Part shown: positions 57,025 through 64,000 of the stretch, one piece after another
How positions within the stretch are numbered: the first letter of the stretch is position 1
How the letters are laid out: each line of letters starts with the position of its first letter
NCBI RefSeq assembly: GCF_002155685.1
Contig: NZ_MUYK01000002.1
Coordinates: forward strand, 1-64,000
Origin: Erythrobacter colymbi
GTDB lineage: Bacteria; Pseudomonadota; Alphaproteobacteria; Sphingomonadales; Sphingomonadaceae
Reading direction: 5' to 3'
Length of the DNA: 64,000 nucleotides
Position numbers and translations under genes: made by a program
Notes under the pieces: model-generated
Told to the model about the DNA's origin: nothing
Databases searched by the model: none
What the model saw: the letters and a program-made list of their open reading frames with translations, nothing else

Positions 57025-57377
57025 GCGGGCTTTCGGTAAGCGCTGAAATAGAACGCCATTGTCAAGGAGACGACGGCACATCTGATGAGGGTTTCAGTCC
57101 AGTCGATTCGGGTCTCTGGAAAAACGACAAGGGCCAAGGCGTAGACGCCCACCATGACCACAAATATCAATGGCATCCGCTTCAGTGCATCGAGCGGGCG
57201 TAGCCGCAGTTCCCCACGCGACATTCGCATCACCGCGTTGCCAGCGAGCAGCACCATGCCAGCGATGATCGAGAGCGCGGCGACGGCCATGATGCCGACA
57301 TTGTCCTGCCCAAGGGCATTCCACAGCAACGCGGCGACAAAGCCAAGGCCGGTGACGATCCAGCCGACTGTCTTCAA
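57021..57377 (-). CDS. Small four-helix membrane protein between trpB and trpA
   Basis: 118 residues from TTG 57377. This start overlaps the trpB stop (TTGA) and the gene's stop overlaps the trpA start (ATGA). Four hydrophobic segments: [74 protein letters not shown]. Codon use is AT-richer than trpA/trpB. No family recognised. Usual trp operons have trpB directly followed by trpA, so this looks like an insertion that has kept translational coupling. Function unknown; alternatively a non-functional frame kept by chance, but the length, hydrophobicity and double coupling argue against that. Confidence 0.7.
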   Translation of the reverse strand: MKTVGWIVTGLGFVAALLWNALGQDNVGIMAVAALSIIAGMVLLAGNAVMRMSRGELRLRPLDALKRMPLIFVVMVGVYALALVVFPETRIDWTETLIRCAVVSLTMAFYFSAYRKPA

Positions 57378-58618
57378 AGCTCGACCCCCAGACGCTCCGC
57401 GACCGTGAAAATATCCTTGTCGCCGCGCCCGCACAGGTTGGCGAGGATGATGCTGTCTTTCGGCATGGTCGGCGCGACCTTCTTCACCGCCGCGATGGCG
57501 TGCGAAGGTTCGAGCGCCGGAATGATCCCCTCGGTCGCGCAGAGCAGCTGGAAGGCGTCCAGCGCCTCCTCGTCGGTGACGGCGGTGTAGTCGACGCGGC
57601 CGCTTTCCTTGAGCCACGCGTGCTCCGGCCCGATGCCGGGGTAGTCGAGGCCGGCGCTGATCGAGTGACCCTCGGTGATCTGGCCGTCCTCGTCTTGCAG
57701 CAGATAGGTGCGGTTGCCGTGGAGCACGCCGGGCGATCCGCCGAGCAGGCTCGCGGCGTGTTCGTCGCCATCCAACCCGTGGCCCGCCGCTTCGACGCCG
57801 AGCATCTTCACGCTCGGGTCATCGAGGAAGGGATGGAACAGCCCCAGCGCGTTCGACCCGCCGCCGATCGCCGCGACCAGCAGGTCGGGCAGGCGCCCCG
57901 TGCGGGCGAGCATCTGCGCGCGGGCTTCTTTGCCGATCACGCTCTGGAAGTTGCGGACCATCTCGGGATAGGGGTGCGGGCCGGCCGCGGTGCCGATGAT
58001 GTAGAAGGTGTCGTGGACATTGGCGACCCAGTCGCGCAGGCCCTCGTTCATCGCGTCCTTGAGTGTCGCGCCGCCGCTGGTGACGGGGACGACCTCGGCC
58101 CCGAGCAGCTTCATGCGGAACACGTTGGGCGATTGGCGCTTCACATCCTCGGCGCCCATGTAGATCACGCAAGGCAGGCCGAAGCGCGCGCAGACCGTCG
58201 CCGTTGCGACCCCGTGCTGGCCCGCTCCGGTCTCGGCGATGATGCGGGTCTTGCCCATGCGGATCGCGAGCAGGATCTGCCCGATGCAATTGTTGATCTT
58301 GTGCGCGCCGGTGTGATTGAGCTCGTCGCGCTTGAACCACACTTGTGCGCCGCCCAATTCCTCGGTCAGTCGGGGCGCGAAATAGAGCGGGGAGGGGCGA
58401 CCGACATAGTGCTCAAGCAGATCGTCGAACTCGGCCTGGAACGCGGGGTCGTTCTGTGCCTTGCGGTATTCGCGCTCGAGATCGAGCACCAGCGGCATCA
58501 GCGTCTCGGCGACATAGCGCCCGCCGAACTGGCCGAAATGGCCGCGCGAGTCTGGCATTTGCCGAAAGCTGTTGGCTTTCGGCGGGGGGCTGGCGCTGAA
58601 GGAGTTGGGAGAGTTCAT
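57374..58618 (-). CDS. trpB: Tryptophan synthase beta subunit
   Basis: 414 residues from ATG 58618 ([13 protein letters not shown]); a short N-terminal extension precedes the core. PLP lysine in [29 protein letters not shown], phosphate loop [15 protein letters not shown], and [14 protein letters not shown]. Joins serine and indole. An inverted repeat (58632-58706) lies between it and trpF. Confidence 0.97.
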   Translation of the reverse strand: MNSPNSFSASPPPKANSFRQMPDSRGHFGQFGGRYVAETLMPLVLDLEREYRKAQNDPAFQAEFDDLLEHYVGRPSPLYFAPRLTEELGGAQVWFKRDELNHTGAHKINNCIGQILLAIRMGKTRIIAETGAGQHGVATATVCARFGLPCVIYMGAEDVKRQSPNVFRMKLLGAEVVPVTSGGATLKDAMNEGLRDWVANVHDTFYIIGTAAGPHPYPEMVRNFQSVIGKEARAQMLARTGRLPDLLVAAIGGGSNALGLFHPFLDDPSVKMLGVEAAGHGLDGDEHAASLLGGSPGVLHGNRTYLLQDEDGQITEGHSISAGLDYPGIGPEHAWLKESGRVDYTAVTDEEALDAFQLLCATEGIIPALEPSHAIAAVKKVAPTMPKDSIILANLCGRGDKDIFTVAERLGVEL

Positions 58619-58631
58619 AGGATCATCAATG

Positions 58632-58706
58632 CCGTTCGTGTCGAGCGCAGTCGAGACACTTTGCTGCGCCGCAGGTTGGCCTCTCGACTTCGCTCGAGGC
58701 GAACGG
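58632..58706. repeat. Inverted repeat between trpF and trpB
   Basis: CCGTTCGTGTCGAGCGCAGT (58632-58651) mirrors TCTCGACTTCGCTCGAGG-CGAACGG (58682-58706) with a few mismatches. It resembles the 'TCGAGCGAAGTCGAGA' repeats common in sphingomonad intergenic DNA. It would fold in the trpB leader. Confidence 0.75.
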
Positions 58707-58712
58707 GAGAGG

Positions 58713-59348
58713 TTACGCTTGCCGAGCCGCTTTGCAGAAGGCGGCGATCTTGTCCACGTCCTTGATGCCGGGGCCGCGTTCGACGCCGGAGGAGGTGTCG
58801 ACCAGCGGCGCGCCGGTGAGGCGGATAGCATCGGCGACATTGGCGGGGGTGAGCCCGCCCGCAAGGCCCCAGGGGACCGGCCCCTTGTAGAAGCGCAGCA
58901 GATTCCAGTCGAAGGCCGTGCCATTGCCGCCCGGAAGCGCGGAGGCAGGGGCGTCGAACAGCAGGCGGTCGACCGCGCCGTGGAACCGGGCGGCCACATC
59001 GAGCGCGGCAGCATCCTTCACCGCGAGCGCGCGCCACGCCTCGATCCCGGTCTCGGCGCGGAAACGGGCGAGGGCCTCGGGGGTCTCGGCCCCGTGAAAC
59101 TGGATGACATCGGGGGCGACTGTCCGAACCGCCTCGGCCAGCAGTGCGGGATCGGCGTTGACCAGCAGCAGCACCGCCTTGACGTGCGCGGGCACCTGCC
59201 GCCGCAGCGCCGCAGCGTCCGCCAGCGCAAGGTGCCGCGGGCTCTTGGCGAAGTGGACGAAGCCGACGTGGCTCGCCCCGGCACCCACCGCCGCAGCGAG
59301 GGTCTCGGGCGTCGAAATTCCGCAGATCTTGACGAGGGGGGCAGCCAT
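58713..59348 (-). CDS. trpF: Phosphoribosylanthranilate isomerase
   Basis: 211 residues. Catalytic Cys in VKICGIST and Asp in LLFDAPASA; other motifs [35 protein letters not shown]. Third step of the tryptophan branch. Heads the trpF-trpB-(membrane protein)-trpA-accD-folC series. Divergent from a small lipoprotein gene. Confidence 0.95.
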   Translation of the reverse strand: MAAPLVKICGISTPETLAAAVGAGASHVGFVHFAKSPRHLALADAAALRRQVPAHVKAVLLLVNADPALLAEAVRTVAPDVIQFHGAETPEALARFRAETGIEAWRALAVKDAAALDVAARFHGAVDRLLFDAPASALPGGNGTAFDWNLLRFYKGPVPWGLAGGLTPANVADAIRLTGAPLVDTSSGVERGPGIKDVDKIAAFCKAARQA

Positions 59349-59456
59349 GGCCTTCGCGCTCTAACCCCTGTGCGCCTTGGCGTGAAGCGGGAAGTGCTTG
59401 ACCTGCCTGCATCCTCCGCTCCAGTTTCGCAGATACGCAACAGGGAGAGGTCGCCG

Positions 59457-59945
59457 ATGAAAGTCCGTTCGCTTGCAGCCCTCGCGGGCGCCGTCCTGCT
59501 CGCCGCGTGCAATCCGGCGGCGCAGGTCGAGGACGCCTCCGCGCAGGTCAAGACGCTTCAGGCGCTCTACAACAAGGGCGACGCCGCCGCATTCTACAAG
59601 GCGGGCGGCAAGGCCCTGCGCAAGACCGCGTCCGCCGAGCAGGTCGAGAGCACCATGACCCTGATTGCCTCGCGGCTCGGCAAGGTCCGGGAGAGCAAGC
59701 AGACCGGGTTCAACACCGCCTTCAACAACGGGGTCACCGTCACTACGATCGTGATGCAGACCCGCTTCGAACGCGGCGAGGGCACGGAGACCTTTGTTTT
59801 CGAGGGCTCGGGCAAGGACATGGAGCTTGCCGGATGGAACGTGAACTCGCCGCTGCTGGTGCTCAGCCCCGAGGACGTGAAGAAGCTGACGGCGGATGAA
59901 GGCGGCAAGGATGCCCCTCCGGTGCAGGTCCTCTCGCAGCGCTAG
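59457..59945 (+). CDS. Small lipoprotein of unknown function
   Basis: 162 residues from ATG 59457. A lipobox signal (VRSLAALAGAVLLAAC) gives an acylated cysteine at about residue 19. The mature part has an alpha/beta look (ALYNKGDAAAFYKAGGKALRK, MTLIASRLGKVRES, VTTIVMQTRFERGEGTETFVF) similar in layout to DUF4019/NTF2-like periplasmic domains, but not assigned. Outer-membrane or periplasmic location is expected. CTAG is shared with the convergent acetyltransferase stop. Confidence 0.75.
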   Translation: MKVRSLAALAGAVLLAACNPAAQVEDASAQVKTLQALYNKGDAAAFYKAGGKALRKTASAEQVESTMTLIASRLGKVRESKQTGFNTAFNNGVTVTTIVMQTRFERGEGTETFVFEGSGKDMELAGWNVNSPLLVLSPEDVKKLTADEGGKDAPPVQVLSQR

Positions 59946-60448
59946 AGCGGCTTTTCCAGCACCACGAAATTGACCGGCGGATCGCGCAGCACGGGGAAGG
60001 GGCGGCGCTCGCCGGTGAAGGCATAGCCGCGCCGCTCGTACCACGCGATCAGGCTGTCGCGGCTGTCGATCACGGTCATTTCCATCGCGGCAAGGCCCTG
60101 CGCGCGGGCGAGATCCTCGGCGGCTTCGAGCAGCTTGCGGCCGAGGCCCGCCGATTGCAGCGTCGGCAGCACGCACAGCATCCCGAGGTAGCCCAGCTGG
60201 GTGTCCTTGCGCGTCACGGCGACACAACCGACCAGCGAATCGCCGACGCGCGCGGTGAGGATCGTCACCGCCGGATCGGCAAGCAGCGCGTCGAGCTCCT
60301 CGCGGCTGGTGCGCTCGTCGTCGAGGATGTCGGCTTCGTGGTTCCACCCCTGCCGCGCCGAATCGCCGCGATAGGCGGCTTCGAGCAGCTCCTTGAGCGC
60401 AGGCGTGTGGGCGGGGGTGGCGGGGGTGATGGTGATCGTCGTGGTCAT
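59942..60448 (-). CDS. GNAT-family N-acetyltransferase
   Basis: 168 residues from ATG 60448. CoA-binding segment LCVLPTLQSAGLGRKLLEAAEDLARAQG (the Q/RxxGxG/A loop as QSAGLGRK) and the later MEMTVIDSRDSLIAWYERRGYAFTGE. Substrate unknown. Close downstream (3 bp) of the VOC gene on the same strand, likely co-transcribed. Confidence 0.87.
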   Translation of the reverse strand: MTTTITITPATPAHTPALKELLEAAYRGDSARQGWNHEADILDDERTSREELDALLADPAVTILTARVGDSLVGCVAVTRKDTQLGYLGMLCVLPTLQSAGLGRKLLEAAEDLARAQGLAAMEMTVIDSRDSLIAWYERRGYAFTGERRPFPVLRDPPVNFVVLEKPL

Positions 60449-60450
60449 GC

Positions 60451-60813
60451 TCAGTCGTTCTGGATCAGCCGCAGCAGCGAACCGTCGGGGTCGATCAAGT
60501 AGGCGATGGTGAGGCCCGAGTCTTCCAGCCGGGGCGGGTGGTAGCGCGGGATGCCCTGCCGCGCATCGGGCACGCCGCTCGCCTCGACCTGCGCCATCAG
60601 GCCCGGCAGATCGTCGACCCTCAGGCACGAGCCGAAGGACGACTGGTAGGGGTCGAGATCGGGCCAGGGGAAGAATTCGAGCGTCAGCCCCCCGCGCGAG
60701 AGGATCATCCACCCTTGCGAGCGGTAGTCCTCCTCGAACCCGAGCATGGCATAGAATGCTGCGGTCGCGGCGAAGTCGCGGGCGGGGAGATTGGGGGTGG
60801 CGTGATCGGTCAC
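60451..60813 (-). CDS. VOC family protein (bleomycin-resistance/glyoxalase-like)
   Basis: 120 residues, one vicinal-oxygen-chelate domain: NLPARDFAATAAFYAMLGFE, GWMILSRGGLTLEFFPWPDL, and AYLIDPDGSLLRLIQ at the end. The pattern fits bleomycin-binding-type (BRP) members. Metal-ligand residues of true glyoxalase are not obvious. Lies 10 bp downstream of pyrF and upstream of the acetyltransferase, so it is probably in the same transcript. Confidence 0.85.
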   Translation of the reverse strand: MTDHATPNLPARDFAATAAFYAMLGFEEDYRSQGWMILSRGGLTLEFFPWPDLDPYQSSFGSCLRVDDLPGLMAQVEASGVPDARQGIPRYHPPRLEDSGLTIAYLIDPDGSLLRLIQND

Positions 60814-60823
60814 ATCCGCCCGC

Positions 60824-61498
60824 CTAAAGCGTCGCCTCGATCGCCCGCGCGGCGGCGGCCGGGTCTTCTGCGCGGCTGATCGGGCGGCCGATCACCAGCA
60901 CGCTCGCGCCGGCATCGCGCGCGGCGCGGGGGGTGACGGTGCGCTTCTGGTCACCGGTGCCGCTGCCCGAGGGGCGCAGGCCGGGGACGACGAAATAGCC
61001 GTCCTTCCACGCCTTCCGGACCATGCCCACTTCCTGCCCCGAGCACACGATCCCGTCGAGGCCCGCCGCATGGGCGAGCTCGGCCAGGCGCATCACCTGC
61101 GTCTCGGCGCTGCCATAGACGCCGGTTGCGGTAAGGTCATTCGCATCGAGGCTGGTGAGCATCGTCACCGCGACCACCTTGGTGCCTGCGGCGGCGGCCG
61201 CCTTGGCATCCTCCAACATCGCGCGCCCACCGCTGGCGTGGACGGTGACGATCGCGGGCTCATAGACATGGATCGCCTGCATCGCGGCGGCGACCGTGTT
61301 GGGGATGTCGTGGAACTTCAGATCGAGGAAGATCGGCAGACCGAGATGCGCGATCTCGTGCACCCCGTGCGCGCCGTGGGCGCAGAAGAATTCGAGGCCG
61401 AGCTTCACCCCGCCGATATGCGCCTTGACCTTCTCGACCAGCGCCTTGGCCGGTTCGAGCTGGGGAACGTCGAGCGCGAGGTAGATGGGATTGCTCAT
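60824..61498 (-). CDS. pyrF: Orotidine 5'-phosphate decarboxylase
   Basis: 224 residues. Catalytic signature in FLDLKFHDIPNTVAAAM; LALDVPQLEPAKALV at the start, IVCSGQEVGMVRK and GASVLVIGRPISRAEDP near the end. Last step of UMP synthesis. The start overlaps the stop of the upstream LapA-like gene by four bases (ATGA). Confidence 0.96.
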   Translation of the reverse strand: MSNPIYLALDVPQLEPAKALVEKVKAHIGGVKLGLEFFCAHGAHGVHEIAHLGLPIFLDLKFHDIPNTVAAAMQAIHVYEPAIVTVHASGGRAMLEDAKAAAAAGTKVVAVTMLTSLDANDLTATGVYGSAETQVMRLAELAHAAGLDGIVCSGQEVGMVRKAWKDGYFVVPGLRPSGSGTGDQKRTVTPRAARDAGASVLVIGRPISRAEDPAAAARAIEATL

Positions 61499-61893
61499 TC
61501 GCCGCCTCCTGCATCGCCGGCATCGCCCGCATCGGCGGGGCTGAACACGTCGGCGGGTTCTCCCGTGGTTTTGCCGGAGTTGTCCACAGGGCTGTCAGCC
61601 ACCTGCGGGGCGACCGTGCCGCCGCTCATGTCCGCGCGGTGCGCCATCGCGGTGTTCTTGAGCGAATTCTCGAGCGCGCGGATGCGGCGGTTCTGCCCCC
61701 ACACGACGCTGCGATGCACCGCCCACATCGGCAGGAAGCCGGCGGTGAAGGCGAGCAGCGCCAGCACCGGCACCTTGGTTTCGAGCACGAGGTTCTGCCA
61801 CAGCCGCAGCTCCACCGGCTCCCAGTTGTAGGCGGCGAAGATCAGGAAGCCGATCGCGGCCAGAACCCAGATGATGGTGCGAAGAATCCTCAC
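61495..61893 (-). CDS. LapA-like (DUF1049) small membrane protein
   Basis: 132 residues. Two hydrophobic helices (IIWVLAAIGFLIFAAYNW and VPVLALLAFTAGFLPMWAVH) in the LapA layout with the conserved WEPVELRLWQ between them, then a basic RRIRALENSLKN and an acidic, Gly/Ala/Asp-rich C-terminal tail. LapA/LapB relatives assist LPS assembly in enterics; role here unproven. In alphaproteobacteria this gene often stands next to pyrF, as here. Confidence 0.85.
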   Translation of the reverse strand: MRILRTIIWVLAAIGFLIFAAYNWEPVELRLWQNLVLETKVPVLALLAFTAGFLPMWAVHRSVVWGQNRRIRALENSLKNTAMAHRADMSGGTVAPQVADSPVDNSGKTTGEPADVFSPADAGDAGDAGGGE

Positions 61894-61969
61894 GAAACCT
61901 GCCTCTCCCGGTGCGATCCGATACGCGCGAGACTAAGCGATCCGTCCCTCGAGTCCAGCGCCGCCGCCG

Positions 61970-63280
<1,311 letters not shown>

Positions 63281-63348
63281 CGGCGGCTCCGGATGAGGGT
63301 CGAACGTGGCCGAGCGGCTAGGCGGACGGAGCGCTTATGGCAAGAGCG

Positions 63349-64000
63349 TCAGATGAGGCCCTTGGCGCGCAGGGACGTATGCCCCTCGCGCCCGATGATC
63401 ACGTGATCGTGGACGGTGACGCCCATGTGCCGCCCGGCCTCGGCGATGCGCTGGGTGATCAGGATGTCGGCGCGGCTGGGTTCGGGCGAGCCGGAGGGGT
63501 GGTTGTGGACGAGGATCATGGCGGATGCGCCGACGTCCATCGCGCGGCGGATCACCTCGCGCGGGTGGATCGCGGCTTCATCGATGGAGCCGTCGCCCAC
63601 GTGATGATCCTCGATCAGGCGGTTCTTGGTATCGAGATAGAGCACCCGCACGCGCTCGACCGTGAGGTGCGCCATGTCGGTGGTGAGGTAGTCGATCAGC
63701 GCCTGCCAGCTTCCGAGCACCGGCTTGCCCATGATCTCGCCCCGCGCCATGCGCCGCGCGGCGGTGGCCACGGCCTTGAGCGCAGCGGCGGAGTTCTCGC
63801 CTACCCCCTTCACCCGCTGGAGCGCCTTGGGATCGGCGTTCATCACGCCCGCAAGGCTGCCGAACTGGGCGAGCAGCGCCTTGGCGAGCGGCTTGGTGTT
63901 GCCGCGCGGGATGGCGGCGAAGAGGAGGTATTCGAGCACCTCGTAATCCGCGAGCGCCTCGGCCCCGCCGGTCAGCAGCCGGGCACGCAGCCGCGCGCGG
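63349..64000 (-). CDS. radC: RadC-family (UPF0758) protein, 5' end outside window
   Basis: At least 217 residues; the gene starts beyond 64000. N-terminal helix-hairpin-helix-like part seen as TGGAEALADYEVLEYLLFAAIPRGNTKPLAKALL and RVKGVGENSAAALK; the C-terminal MPN/JAB domain has HNHPSGSPEPSRAD with the metal-binding histidines and FLD-like LYLDTKNRLIEDHHVGDG. RadC was named for a repair phenotype that has not held up; function uncertain. Confidence 0.93.
   Translation of the reverse strand, partial: RARLRARLLTGGAEALADYEVLEYLLFAAIPRGNTKPLAKALLAQFGSLAGVMNADPKALQRVKGVGENSAAALKAVATAARRMARGEIMGKPVLGSWQALIDYLTTDMAHLTVERVRVLYLDTKNRLIEDHHVGDGSIDEAAIHPREVIRRAMDVGASAMILVHNHPSGSPEPSRADILITQRIAEAGRHMGVTVHDHVIIGREGHTSLRAKGLI

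Overview
The window is 64 kb of GC-rich chromosomal DNA from an alphaproteobacterium. The best guess is Sphingomonadales, probably an Erythrobacter/Porphyrobacter-like genus. This is inferred from the CckA and CpdR cell-cycle regulators, GTTC-N7-GTTC type SOS boxes, SapC, the gene order dapA-smpB-DUF2062-cckA, and the order pyrF/trpF-trpB-trpA-accD-folC. Nearly everything is dense housekeeping sequence. The only clearly mobile unit is an IS256-family element at the left edge.

Layout. 1-1.4 kb: complete IS256-family insertion sequence with terminal repeats and a perfect 36-bp palindrome behind its right end. 1.4-16 kb: a Na+/solute symporter, RlpA, an unexplained ~970-bp gap, argG, an acyltransferase, a CFA-synthase-like methyltransferase, a molybdoenzyme with its cytochrome b, an FolM-like reductase, two glycine-zipper paralogues, and a coupled rlmN-methyltransferase-MOSC set. 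16-27 kb: a kptA pseudogene with two in-frame stops, greB, a lytic transglycosylase, dapA, smpB, cckA and a Sel1-repeat protein. 27-39 kb: two tandem DUF4139 proteins, recA under an SOS box, alaS, a Kef-type antiporter, icd and tRNA-Val(GAC). 39-50 kb: cpdR, N-formylglutamate amidohydrolase, sapC, an FAD oxidase, a DEAD-box helicase, a sterol-desaturase-like protein, uvrD with its own SOS box, rsmD and rluB. 50-64 kb: a Rieske oxygenase, an AmpG-like permease, the folC-accD-trpA-trpB-trpF cluster, pyrF, lapA-like, purB and a radC truncated by the window edge.

Functional links. CckA (phosphorelay kinase) and CpdR (ClpXP adaptor) belong to the same alphaproteobacterial cell-cycle circuit. RecA and UvrD carry matching LexA operators. 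RlpA, Slt and AmpG are peptidoglycan turnover and recycling functions. Trp, pyrimidine, purine, lysine and arginine biosynthesis are each represented.

The points most worth a second look are: the 4.26-5.23 kb gap, with poor coding statistics and many hairpins; an uncharacterised four-helix membrane protein translationally coupled between trpB and trpA; the kptA pseudogene; a TonB-box-like motif inside the second DUF4139 protein; a sharply AT-richer block inside folC; three different palindromic repeats in the gaps of the trp-acc-fol cluster; and a repeat module shared by 1.72-1.77 kb and 32.16-32.24 kb. I see no CRISPR array, no rRNA and no clear defence system.
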